A stretch of 64,000 nt of DNA, from NCBI RefSeq assembly GCF_023614235.1, contig NZ_CP094264.1, positions 4,278,001-4,342,000 on the forward strand, in the 5' to 3' direction. How positions within the stretch are numbered: position 1 is the stretch's first letter; each line of letters starts with the position of its first letter. A model generated the notes under the pieces. The model was given only the letters and a program-made list of their open reading frames with translations. It did not search any database and was not told the origin of the DNA. The DNA is from Streptomyces sp. MRC013. Lineage in GTDB: Bacteria > Actinomycetota > Actinomycetes > Streptomycetales > Streptomycetaceae. Position numbers and translations under genes: made by a program. Positions 55,787-63,347 of this stretch are shown here, piece by piece.

Positions 55787-56185
55787 TCAGTCCTCCTCCG
55801 TCAGCAGCGGGTAGACGCCGTTCTCGTCGTGGTCCTCCCGCCCCGTCACGGGCGGGTTGAAGACGCACACGCAGCGGAAGTCGGTCACGGTGCGCAGGGT
55901 GTGCCGCTCGTGCCCGTCGAGGAGGTACATCGTGCCGGGCCGGATCCGGTGCACCTCGCCCGTCCCGTGGTCGGTCAACTCCGCCTCCCCCTCGACGCAC
56001 AGCACGGCCTCGACGTGGTTCGCGTACCACATGGACGTCTCGGTGCCCGCGTACAGCACCGTCTCGTGCAGGGAGAAGCCGACCTTCTCGCGGGCGAGCA
56101 CGAGCCGCTTGCTCTCCCACGTCCCCGACGCGGACCTCACGTGGCGCTCGGTGTCCTCGATCTCCTGCAGCGATCGGACGATCAC
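55787..56185 (-). CDS. ectC: L-ectoine synthase
   Basis: Closes the ring of N-gamma-acetyl-diaminobutyrate to form ectoine. The 132-residue cupin shows [37 protein letters not shown] (residues 40-60) and the metal-site region [12 protein letters not shown], with [22 protein letters not shown] near the C-terminus. GTG 56185 is the start. It is tightly followed by ectD (three bases) and preceded by an 84-bp gap from ectB. Confidence 0.97.
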   Translation of the reverse strand: MIVRSLQEIEDTERHVRSASGTWESKRLVLAREKVGFSLHETVLYAGTETSMWYANHVEAVLCVEGEAELTDHGTGEVHRIRPGTMYLLDGHERHTLRTVTDFRCVCVFNPPVTGREDHDENGVYPLLTEED

Positions 56186-56269
56186 GGTGACTGCACCTCT
56201 CGTTTCGTTTCGTCCCTCGGCGTTCCCGAGGCCATCGGCGTCCTCGCGCGGGCGGGGCGGCCCCGCCGT

Positions 56270-57628
56270 TCAGGGGGCCGCGGTCTCGCGCACCGCGCGG
56301 GCCAGCGTGCGCAGCCCCTCGTCCAGCTCCCCGGGGGTGATGGTCAGCGGCGGCAGCAGCTTCACCACCTCGCTCTCCGGACCGGAGGTCTCCAGCAGCA
56401 GCCCCAGCTCGAACCCCCGCCGGCAGATCCGCGCGGCCCGCTCCTCCTCGGCGAACTGCAGACCCCACACGAGCCCGCGCCCCCGGTAGTGGGCGCCGTC
56501 CGCGGAGTTCTCGTCGCAGATCGTCAGCAGCGCCTGCTCCACCTGCTCGCCCCGTGCGAGGGTCTGCCGCTCCAGGCCGCCGTCCGCCCAGTACGCGCCG
56601 AGCGCGGCGGTCGCGGTGACGAACGCCGGGTTGTTGCCGCGGAAGGTGCCGTTGTGCTCGCCCGGTCCCCACACGTCCAGCTCCGGCCTGAACAGGCAGA
56701 GCGACATCGGCAGCCCGTAGCCGCTGATGGACTTGGAGACGGTGACGACGTCGGGCGTGATGCCGGCCTCCTCGAAGGAGAAGAAGCCGCCGGTGCGGCC
56801 GCAGCCCATCTGGATGTCGTCGACGATCAGCAGCATGTCGCGACGGTGGCACAGGTCCGCGAGCGCCCGCAGCCACTCGGTGCGGGCCACGTTGACGCCG
56901 CCTTCGCCCTGCACCGTCTCGACGATGACGGCGGCCGGCCGGTTGAGTCCGGAGCCGCTGTCCTCCAGGAGCCGCTCGAACCACAGGAAGTCCGGCACCC
57001 GCCCGTCGAGGTAGTTGTCGAACGGCATCGGCGTGCCGTGCACCAGCGGGACGCCCGCGCCGGCCCGCTTGAAGGCGTTGCCGGTGACGGCGAGCGAGCC
57101 GAGCGACATGCCGTGGAAGGCGTTGGTGAACGACACGATCGACTCCCGCCCCTTCACCTTCCGGGCCAGCTTCAGCGCCGCCTCCACGGCGTTGGTGCCG
57201 GTCGGGCCGGGGAACATCACCTTGTAGGGCAGCCCCCGGGGCCGCAGGACGAGTTCGTGGAACGCCTCCAGGAAGGCGCGCTTGGCCGTCGTCGCCATGT
57301 CGAGGCCGTGGGTGAGGCCGTCGCGCTCCAGGTAGTCGAGGAGGGCGCGTTTCAGCACGGGGTTGTTGTGGCCGTAGTTGAGGGAGCCGGCGCCGGCGAA
57401 GAAGTCCAGGTAGGTGCGGCCGTCCTCGTCGGTGAGGCGGGCGCCCTGCGCGCGGTCGAACACGGTGGGCCAGCCGCGGCAGTAGCTGCGCACCTCCGAC
57501 TCCAGGGCCTCGAAGACGCTCAGGGGGAGACCGCGGCGCCGCGGTCCGGGCCCCGGGTGGAGGCGGTCCCGGCGGGGGAGGGGGCGTTGGCGGGGGGAGG
57601 AGGGCCCGGCGGACGGGGCGGTGGTCAC
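56270..57628 (-). CDS. ectB: Diaminobutyrate-2-oxoglutarate transaminase
   Basis: A PLP aminotransferase making L-2,4-diaminobutyrate from aspartate semialdehyde, the first ectoine step. The 452 residues have FFAGAGSLNYGHNNP (near 80), the PLP-binding IVDDIQMGCGRTG (near 258), the Lys in VVTVSKSISGYG (near 285) and GTFRGNNPAFVTA. GTG 57628 follows AGGAG. The N-terminus carries about 35 extra Arg/Pro-rich residues before SVFEALESEVRSY, where most EctB proteins begin. No ATG or GTG lies near that point, so the extension is probably translated. Confidence 0.95.
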   Translation of the reverse strand: MTTAPSAGPSSPRQRPLPRRDRLHPGPGPRRRGLPLSVFEALESEVRSYCRGWPTVFDRAQGARLTDEDGRTYLDFFAGAGSLNYGHNNPVLKRALLDYLERDGLTHGLDMATTAKRAFLEAFHELVLRPRGLPYKVMFPGPTGTNAVEAALKLARKVKGRESIVSFTNAFHGMSLGSLAVTGNAFKRAGAGVPLVHGTPMPFDNYLDGRVPDFLWFERLLEDSGSGLNRPAAVIVETVQGEGGVNVARTEWLRALADLCHRRDMLLIVDDIQMGCGRTGGFFSFEEAGITPDVVTVSKSISGYGLPMSLCLFRPELDVWGPGEHNGTFRGNNPAFVTATAALGAYWADGGLERQTLARGEQVEQALLTICDENSADGAHYRGRGLVWGLQFAEEERAARICRRGFELGLLLETSGPESEVVKLLPPLTITPGELDEGLRTLARAVRETAAP

Positions 57629-57690
57629 GGCTGATCGCTCCTGGAGTGAGGGGAAGGGGGTCGGGCGGGCGGTGCGGGACCGCTCGGGGC

Positions 57691-58227
57691 TCAGCCGGTC
57701 GGGCCGGCGCCGGCGACGGGCCGGATGCGGTACAGCACCTCGGGCGCGTGGGTGCCCTCGGGGAACAGCCGGCCGTCGAAGAGGACCTCGCGCTCCAGCG
57801 CGGCGTCCCGGCGCTCGGCGAACGAGGTGAACAGCCGGTCGGACGCGGTGTTGTCCGGGGTGACGGTCGTCTCCAGGGTGTGGACGCCCCGGTCGGCGAG
57901 CCGCGCGGTCAGCGCGTCCAGCAGGGCCGCGGCCAGTCCGCGGCCGCGGTGCCCGCGGTCGACGGCGACCTGCCAGACGACCAGCGTCCCGGGCCGGTCG
58001 GGGCGCAGGTAGCCGGTGACGAACGCGACCGGCTCCCCGTCCCCGCCGCGTGCGACGAGGGACGTGGCGGCGAAGTCGCGGCACCACAGGAGGTAGCTGT
58101 AGGAGGAGTTCAGGTCCAGTACCTCGGAGTCGCGGGCTATTCGCCAGATGGCGGCTCCGTCCTCCACCCGCGGGCTTTCGATGAATTCGTGTCGGGCACG
58201 TGCAGCGTCTGCTTGTGCGGTGGTCAT
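57691..58227 (-). CDS. ectA: L-2,4-diaminobutyrate N-gamma-acetyltransferase
   Basis: A GNAT enzyme that acetylates diaminobutyrate, the second ectoine step. The 178 residues show LDLNSSYSYLLWCRDFA (residues 40-56), VARGGDGEPVAFVTGY, and the acetyl-CoA site VDRGHRGRGLAAALLDAL (near 97), then TPDNTASDRLFTSFA. ATG 58227 was chosen; an earlier in-frame start is unlikely. It is first in ectABCD. The gap to ectB is 62 bp. The divergent upstream region holds an inverted repeat. Confidence 0.96.
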   Translation of the reverse strand: MTTAQADAARARHEFIESPRVEDGAAIWRIARDSEVLDLNSSYSYLLWCRDFAATSLVARGGDGEPVAFVTGYLRPDRPGTLVVWQVAVDRGHRGRGLAAALLDALTARLADRGVHTLETTVTPDNTASDRLFTSFAERRDAALEREVLFDGRLFPEGTHAPEVLYRIRPVAGAGPTG

Positions 58228-58706
58228 GCGGATCGAACTTACCCAGTGATTTCCCGGATTGCATCGGCGTGAGCCCTTGGGCGGAAAGCGTCGACGTGTT
58301 ATCACGCGTACGCGGAGCGCGGGCGGAGGGAGCCGGAGTACGGATGGATTAGGGTGAAATGTACTGACGAAACGATCGCGATGTGGAATGCGTCACGCTG
58401 GCCGGATGTGTGTGACGCATCGTCAGGGAGGTTGCGGAATCGTTTCGGAAAACTCCTGTTTAGGATCGCGTCAAGCGGGCAGGAGAACGCGGGAAGCTAC
58501 CCGCGAGAATGCGCCGTTAATGCGTTCGGAAGGCATCCGCATATCTGCGGGGGGACACACCGCCGTCCTCTTGTGCGACGCGCCGCACGGCCCCGGCGGC
58601 CCGCCCGGTGTCCGGGGCGGGCCACCGTGCCCGCGCTTCGCCGCCGCGTACCCCGCGGGTACGGTGCGGGCGGGCGGCGGACAGCGAGGGGCGGGTGGGT
58701 GCGGCC
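58228..58706. other. Divergent intergenic region ectA/LysR
   Basis: 479 bp with no credible gene and lower GC than its surroundings, especially 58330-58560. It must hold the ectA promoter. A 9-bp inverted repeat lies at 58388-58420. No clear -35/-10 pair could be fixed for either gene. Confidence 0.5.
58388..58420. promoter_or_regulatory. Inverted repeat, possible operator for ect or lysR
   Basis: ATGCGTCAC (58388-58396) and GTGACGCAT (58412-58420) are perfect complements with a 15-bp spacer. They lie 161 bp upstream of ectA and 287 bp upstream of the LysR gene. Confidence 0.45.
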
Positions 58707-59651
58707 GTGGAACTGCGTCAGATGGAGTGCTTCGTCGCCGTGGCCGAGGAGTTCGGCCTCGACCGCGCGGCCGAGCGGCTGGGGGCGGCCGAGGCGGAGG
58801 TGGGCCGCCGGATCGAGGAACTGGAACGGGCGCTGGGTCTGCGCCTGTTCGACCGTGCGGCGCCGCCGCGGCACGTACGGCTCACCGCCGCGGGCGAGCG
58901 CCTGCTGCCCGAGGTGCGGGCCGCGCTCGCGGCGGTCGGCCGGGTGCGGGAGACCGCCGCGGGCATCGCCGGCGGCACCGGGGGACTGGTGCGCCTCGGC
59001 AGCAGCCGGGCCTTCGCCGACCGCGTGTACCGCGCGCTGGGTGCCCTCGCCGGGAGCCGGCCCGGGCTGCGGGTGCGGCTGGAGCGCGCGCCGCAGGAGG
59101 GGCGCCTCGCCGCCGTCCGCTCGGGCACGTTCGACGCGGCGCTCGTCCGGACGGTGCGCAGCGCGGAGGGGGTCGTGCTCCACCCCCTGTGGACCGAGCC
59201 GCTGTTCGCCGCCCTGCCGGCCGGGCACCCGCTCGCCTCGCTGGACGAGCCGCACCCGTCCCGGCTGGCGCGGCTGCCGCTGCGGCTGGCCCCCCGCGAG
59301 ACGAACCCGGCCCTCCACGACCTGCTCGCGTCCGTCCTCCCGGACTGGACGCCCGGACCGCCGTTCACCACCCTCCGGGCGACCCTCGACGCCCTGGCCG
59401 CCGCCGCCGAACCGTCCTGGACGGTGTTCCACCCGGCGGGACCCCTGCCGCGCGACCGCCGCCTGGCCTTCCGCCCGCTGAGGGCGCCGCGCGTCCCGGT
59501 CTCCCTGGCCGTCCGGCCCGGCCGCCCCACCCCGGCCGTCCGGGCACTGCTGGAGGCGCTCGCTGCCACCGCCGAGCCCCCGCGCGGCCCGGCGCCCCGC
59601 TCCGGGGCCGCTCCGCCCGCACCCGGCCGGGACCGCCTCCGGCTGGTGTGA
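58707..59651 (+). CDS. LysR-family transcriptional regulator
   Basis: A 314-residue regulator. The N-terminal winged HTH (ELRQMECFVAVAEEFGLDRA, residues 2-21, then AAERLG and LFDRAAPPRHVRLTAAGERLL) is typical. The effector domain (residues 90-300) is less conserved. GTG 58707 begins the usual ELRQ start; GTG 58695 would add four residues and has a better-placed GAGGGG. The last 30 residues are Pro/Arg-rich. It is divergent from ectA across 479 bp, but whether it controls ectoine genes is unknown. Confidence 0.88.
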   Translation: MELRQMECFVAVAEEFGLDRAAERLGAAEAEVGRRIEELERALGLRLFDRAAPPRHVRLTAAGERLLPEVRAALAAVGRVRETAAGIAGGTGGLVRLGSSRAFADRVYRALGALAGSRPGLRVRLERAPQEGRLAAVRSGTFDAALVRTVRSAEGVVLHPLWTEPLFAALPAGHPLASLDEPHPSRLARLPLRLAPRETNPALHDLLASVLPDWTPGPPFTTLRATLDALAAAAEPSWTVFHPAGPLPRDRRLAFRPLRAPRVPVSLAVRPGRPTPAVRALLEALAATAEPPRGPAPRSGAAPPAPGRDRLRLV

Positions 59652-59689
59652 CGCGCCGGAGACCGTGAGCACGGGAGGGCGTCTCACGC

Positions 59690-60540
59690 GGTGGGTTCTG
59701 CGAGCTTCTCGTAGCAGGTCGGCGCTGCCGCGGGTCCGGGGAGGTCCGGGGAGCGGCCGTTCCTTCGCTCGTACCGGACGGTCAGGCGACGTCGGCCGGA
59801 CGTCCACGGGACCGACCGCTCGGTCTTCAGCGGTACCGGCCTTCCAGCGGTACCGGCCTTCCAGCGGTACCGGCCGAGGCGCTCGCCGGACTCGATGCCG
59901 GGGCGTACGCGGGAGGAGGCCCCGCTCGCGCAGCCACTTCAGCCGCTCGGCCGAGTGCGGTACGCCCTGCCGGCGCGGAGCCCGCCGGGGCCGTCCGCGG
60001 GGGCCGCGCCGGGAGCGGACGGCGGGTGCGCCCGGGGTCCACGACGGCAGCGCCCGGCTGACGTGGACGTTCGCGCCGAGGACGCCGAGCGCCGGTGGCG
60101 AGCCCTGCGCGTCGGACAGGACGTGGAGCCCGCCGCTCCTCTCGCCCCGGCCGACCGGATCGCGCCCGGTCGGCGCTCCTCTTCCCGTACGGGCGGAGGC
60201 GGCGCCCACGACCGCCGAGGTCCAGTCCACCCCGCCGCGGACTCCGGGTTCGTCCAGGACGGCCCGGTGCCGCCGCCACAGCCCGTTCCCGGTCCATGCG
60301 GAGGACCGGCGGTGCGCGGTCGCCGGCGGGACACCGGACGTCTCCGGCGGATGCCGCCGGGCACATCCGCCGGCCGGCACGGACCCCACGGCCGTGGACA
60401 CCGCTCGCTCATCGACCGGGACCGTGCCCCCGCCCCGCGGACGGGGGGCGAACGAAGGCGACGACGGCGCGACGGGCGATCACGGTCCGTCGGGAACCGG
60501 CCGCTGCGACAAACCGGCGACCACGGCACGGCACCGTGCC
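59690..60540 (-). mobile_element. Decayed IS5-family transposase
   Basis: Conceptual translation on the minus strand follows an IS5-family transposase nearly end to end, over several frames. It includes FAPRPRGGGTVPVDERAV (60410-60470), ETSGVPPATAHRRS and GLWRRHRAVLDE. RGGVDWTSAVVGAAS and GLHVLSDAQG precede PAVRSRRGPRG, SAERLKWLRERGLLPR, PGIESGERLGRYRWK and RRRLTVRYERR, ending CYEKLAEPTA near 59690. An internal TGA replaces an expected Trp codon near 60485. A lost base lies near 59910 and a 17-bp triplication sits at 59829. No terminal inverted repeats or target duplication were found. Substitutions relative to the family as I remember it are mostly A-to-G and T-to-C. Confidence 0.8.
59829..59875. 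repeat. 17-bp tandem repeat, 2.8 copies
   Basis: The unit AGCGGTACCGGCCTTCC is repeated at 59829, 59846 and, for 13 bases, 59863. It lies in the transposase remnant at the GRYRWK codons, where an intact gene would have one copy. Confidence 0.9.
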
Positions 60541-60709
60541 GCCTCACCCTCGCACCACGTCGGACAAGCTCCGCAGTTCACGGTTCCCGGCGCGTCACAC
60601 TGGTCGGAACCGGTGGGCACACCGTCCTGCAGGACGGCTCCGAGACGTCCCTGAGGGGCAGGGGCGTCGGTGCGGTGGACACGTCGAGGGCGGCGGTTAA
60701 CCTGGGCCC

Positions 60710-61588
60710 ATGTCTCCGAGCCCGTTGCCGGTCGAGGCGGAAGACGGAGCGCACCGCGCGGATCGAGCAGTCCTCTGGCGTCCGCCGGTGGCGGGCGTCG
60801 AGGTGCTGCACGCGTTTTTCCGACGTCACAGATATGCCCGTCACGCCCACGAGGGCATGACGCTCGCCCTGGTCGATTCCGGGGCCGCCGCGTTCGAGTG
60901 CGCGGGCCGAGAGCACGTGGTGCCGGCCGGCGCCGCCTTCGTCATCAGACCGGGAGAACCCCACACCGGCCGAGCGGCCACCCCCGAGGGTTACCGGTAC
61001 CGCGTGCTGTACGTCGAGCCCGGCTTCGCAGGTGAAATGCTCGGCTCGCCGACCGCGACATCCCGCCTGCCGGACAGCGGGAGACTGCCCGGTGCCCGGC
61101 TGGTCCGCTCCCTGGCGCGAGCCCATGACGCGCTCGCCTCCCACGCGTCGGCCCTCGCCCGTGAGACCGCGCTGCTGGACGTCGGCCGCGCCCTGGCCGA
61201 CCAGGTCTCCGCCGGTTCCGACCGCGTCGATCCGGCCGGGCGGATGACGCGAGTCGCGCGCACCGCACGTGACTACCTCCATGCGCACCCGGATGAGGAC
61301 ATCACGCTCGGACGACTCGCCCGTATCTGCGGGGTCAGCGTTCACCACCTCGTCCGCACCTTCTCCGCCTCAGTGGGAATGTCGCCGCACGCCTACCAGA
61401 CGCAGTTAAGGGTCTGGCGGGCGCGAACGCTCCTCTTCGAGGGGGTGCGGCCCGTCGACGTGGCACACCGCACGGGCTTCTACGACCAGGCGCACTTCAC
61501 CCGCGTCTTCAAACGCCATACGGGGGTGACCCCCGGCCGGTTCCTGCGGGGCGATACGGGGCTTTCGGGTAGCCGGACGCGGGGTTGA
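60710..61588 (+). CDS. AraC-family transcriptional regulator with cupin sensor domain
   Basis: A 292-residue regulator. The N-terminal AraC-type cupin domain (residues 20-120) has RHAHEGMTLALVDSGAAAFE and AFVIRPGEPHTGRAA, with the cupin His/Glu pattern. The C-terminal pair of HTH motifs is GRLARICGVSVHHLVRTFSA (about residues 203-222) and PVDVAHRTGFYDQAHFTRVF, closing with the AraC signature HTGVTPGRF. ATG 60710 has no clear ribosome site. The EamA transporter gene is 456 bp downstream; similar AraC-EamA pairs control amino-acid or drug exporters, so a link is likely but unproven. Confidence 0.92.
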   Translation: MSPSPLPVEAEDGAHRADRAVLWRPPVAGVEVLHAFFRRHRYARHAHEGMTLALVDSGAAAFECAGREHVVPAGAAFVIRPGEPHTGRAATPEGYRYRVLYVEPGFAGEMLGSPTATSRLPDSGRLPGARLVRSLARAHDALASHASALARETALLDVGRALADQVSAGSDRVDPAGRMTRVARTARDYLHAHPDEDITLGRLARICGVSVHHLVRTFSASVGMSPHAYQTQLRVWRARTLLFEGVRPVDVAHRTGFYDQAHFTRVFKRHTGVTPGRFLRGDTGLSGSRTRG

Positions 61589-62044
61589 CGAGGTCCCAGC
61601 GCATCGGATGCGCGCGGGGAGCGAACGGCATCCGGCGGTCGTCGCCCGGCCCGGGGACGGAACCGCGGGGACCAGCCGCCCGCCGCGCCCCGGCCACCGA
61701 AGAGAACGGCCGGGGCGCGGCGCTGCTGTTCCCCGCGGACGGATCTGCCGCGCGAGTACGGCGCGGTCGGTGTACGGGGCGTTCAGCCCGTGCACGCGCC
61801 GGAGCCGTCCGGCCCGGGTCCGGCGGCCACCGCCCCGCGCGCAACGGCGGCGCCGGGGGAGGCGGGACCGGCTCGGCCCCGGTCCCCACCGCGGCGGGTG
61901 GCGGCAGGTTCGAGGGCCGTGCGCAGCTCGTCACCTCGTTCCCCCACCCGCATCAATTTCCTACAAGACCACCCGGCTGGCGTCGGTGCATCATGTGTCG
62001 GCTGATCGCGAGGAGCCGGCCGCAGCGGCCGGAGTGGAGGCACG
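61589..62044. other. Intergenic region before the EamA transporter
   Basis: 456 bp with no gene I can support. Reading frames here are open on both strands but have no recognisable domain. The last 110 bp, with lower GC (ATCAATTTCCTACAAGACC), probably hold the promoter of the transporter. Confidence 0.4.
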
Positions 62045-62941
62045 ATGTCGGTGAAACAGCGGATGTCGCCGCATTCGACAGCCGTCCTGGCCGTTCTGGC
62101 CGGGTCCACGCTGTTCGGAACGAGTGGTGTGGCCCGGGCCCTGGGACCGGGGGCGTCGCCGTCGGCGGTGGGAGCCGCCCGGGTGCTGGTGGGCGGACTC
62201 CTCCTGGTGTGCCTGGCGGTCTGCCAGCGAAACCGTTTCACGGTGGCGCGGAGCTTCCCGGGTACCACCGTGTTGCTGGGGGCCTCGGTCGCGGTCTACC
62301 AAACCTGTTACTTCAGTGGGATCAGCCGTGTCGGCGTTGCGATGGGGTCGATCGTCACGGTGGCCACGGTGCCTGTGGCCACCGGTGTGGCCGCCTACCT
62401 GCTGCGCAAGGAGAAGCCGACGGGTCGCTGGTACGCGGCGACCGTCTTGGCCGTCGCCGGCTTGGCCGCGTCGAGTGGTGTGGCGGGAGAGGCCGAAGCT
62501 GACGCCCTGGGATTCGCACTGTGCCTGACCGCAGGGAGCAGCGTGTCCCTGTACACCGTGCTCAGCCGTGAACTGCTCGACGCGGGAGCGCTGGTCACCG
62601 AGGTGACGACGATTGCCGTCGCCCTGTCCGGGATGCTGCTGCTCCCCGTGCTCCTGGTTTCCGACCCCGCGTGGCTGGCCACCCCTTCAGGGGCGCTGAC
62701 GGCGCTTTACCTGGGACTGTTCACCAGCGCTCTTGCTTTCTGGCTCAACGCCCGCGGGCTGAGGAGGGTCCCGGCCACCGCCGTAGCCACCCTCAATCTC
62801 GCGGAGCCTCTGGCCGCGGTGATCCTGGCGTTCGTAGTGCTGGATGAGCGGCCGTCGGCGACGCAGGTGGTGGGAGCCTCGGCAATATGCGCAGGGCTGC
62901 TCATCCTGACCCGGCAGCCCCGGCACGCCGCTCCCGAAGAC
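62045..62941 (+). CDS. EamA/DMT-family transporter with no in-frame stop
   Basis: The ten-helix drug/metabolite transporter fold is clear: LAVLAGSTLFGTSGVARALG (residues 15-34), GAARVLVGGLLLVCLAV, then VAVYQTCYFSGISRVGVAMGS (residues 79-99). The second half has LYTVLSRELL, LGLFTSALAFWLNARGLRRV (about 220-239), and NLAEPLAAVILAFVVLDERPS. ATG 62045 follows GGAGGC. The domain ends near residue 299, at about 62941, where I placed a provisional end. In fact no stop codon in this frame occurs before the window edge at 64000, as the antisense of the aminotransferase gene stays open. A lost stop or frameshift near 62950-63060 is likely. Codon use has more A/T third positions than the core genes. Confidence 0.82.
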
Positions 62942-63059
62942 GGAGGCGGAACCCGTTCGGGGACGGCACCTCCCGGGACCGGCGGTTTCCCCCAAGCGGC
63001 GCACGGCGGCGTGGGCACCGCCGGACGGCCACGGAAGGGAACACGACACGGAACCGCTG

Positions 63060-63257
63060 AAGGACGCTTCACCCCATGGGCACCCCACCACGTCCGATGC
63101 GGACACGAGGACCGCAGTCGTTCTCCGGGACGACCCACGGGACTGGCAGAAGCTGAACGTCACCGCCTTCACCACCGGTGGCACCGCAGGGACGGCCCCC
63201 GACGTCGGGGAGCCGTACACCGGCGAGGTCGTCCGAGGCGCGATCAGGCACCCCTGA
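63060..63257 (+). pseudogene. DUF2000 family fragment
   Basis: The frame with codons from 63060 reads RTAVVLRDDPRDWQKLNVTA followed by FTTGGTAGTAPDVGEPYTGE (63108-63227 in all). This matches the N-terminal third of DUF2000 proteins, which have the (V/L)LRDDLxxWQxLNVTAFL pattern and share a peptidyl-tRNA-hydrolase-like fold. After GEPYTGE the match ends, and a TGA follows at 63255. About 90 C-terminal residues are missing and there is no good start codon, so it is a truncated remnant. It lies immediately downstream of the EamA domain. Confidence 0.55.
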
Positions 63258-63347
63258 GCGGGACGCGGCGGCGATCACGCCGACGACCGCGACGTCTCGC
63301 GCGCTACGGGCCTTCACCGACACCGACGGGAAGCCGCCCGGCGGCCG

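Noticed and set aside
61509..61934. A 141-codon minus-strand frame between the AraC and EamA genes
   Set aside because: It overlaps the AraC 3' end, has Pro/Ala-rich low-complexity sequence, and no ribosome site or domain.
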